From Dendrolimus kikuchii (lineage: Eukaryota; Arthropoda; Insecta; Lepidoptera; Lasiocampidae), in assembly GCA_019925095.2 (NCBI GenBank), contig CM034411.1, forward strand, positions 10,984,001 through 11,048,000: DNA of 64,000 nt, in the 5' to 3' direction. Below the pieces are notes generated by a model, which saw nothing but the letters and a program-made list of their open reading frames with translations, had not been told where the DNA came from and did no database searches. Position numbers and translations under genes: made by a program. Shown piece after piece: positions 63,665-64,000 of the stretch (position 1 is the stretch's first letter; every line of letters starts with the position of its first letter).

Positions 63665-64000
63665 AAAATGATGACGGATGACATATTGAAACTTTTGGTT
63701 TGTTACTTTCTCAGACGTACTTACTTACTAAACACAATAAACAGAATGCCATAACAACTTTGAAATGAAAAATGGAACAATTAGCTCATTATACAGAGCC
63801 TCGTGCTGATACCGAATGTTGGAAAATATCTTCTAGTAAAAGATTGTGTTAACTGTTCAACATTTTTTTATTGAAGTGAGTTTGAATTTAAAAATGTATT
63901 CCACACATTAATAACATTTTTGTCTATGACATTAAATGAGGTTTTACAACAATTTTATATCGCAAACTATCCCATCTCCCGGAAGAAAAGTATCTGTGCC
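63665..64000. other. AT-rich, no gene seen
   Basis: Could include upstream Copia sequence, but I cannot identify it. Confidence 0.4.

Overview
This window looks like nuclear DNA of a moth or butterfly. It is AT-rich and intron-bearing, and it is crowded with repeats of lepidopteran type: short Helitrons ending in CTAG, several SINE families, LINE 3' ends with short tandem tails, hairpin MITEs, and Copia and other LTR remnants. It also carries one eukaryotic tRNA gene. I see no bacterial, phage or CRISPR features. The species cannot be told from the sequence alone.

Layout. Positions 1-6680 are a tandem satellite with a monomer of 123 bp (122 bp in a one-base-shorter variant), homogeneous inside and decayed at the right edge. 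Positions 6700-38500 are gene-poor and consist of nested and abutting mobile elements: at least 17 copies (window-wide) of one ~310-bp SINE-like retroposon, about eight copies (window-wide) of a ~300-400-bp Helitron, smaller Helitrons, LINE 3' ends with clear target-site duplications, and foldback DNA elements. Positions 38517-39882 hold a decayed non-LTR retrotransposon with reverse transcriptase and C-terminal endonuclease-like motifs.

The only host protein gene I can support is on the + strand from 41307 to 59413. It has five coding exons (41307-41473, 43165-43281, 45435 or 45441-45531, 57964-58073, 59302-59413) that join in frame through consensus GT-AG introns. They encode a small (about 198 residues) secreted-looking protein that I cannot name. 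Its long third intron (12.4 kb) contains a complete tRNA-Arg(ACG) gene at 53267-53339 and many transposon insertions. Positions 59414-64000 return to transposons and end with a deleted Copia element interrupted by the common SINE.

The useful biology is the satellite and its block structure, the unrecognised secreted-protein gene, and a readable transposon stratigraphy: SINE sharing its 3' tail with a LINE, LINE inside Helitron, Helitron inside Helitron, MITE inside SINE, SINE inside Copia. Almost all other open reading frames are accidental frames of these repeats.
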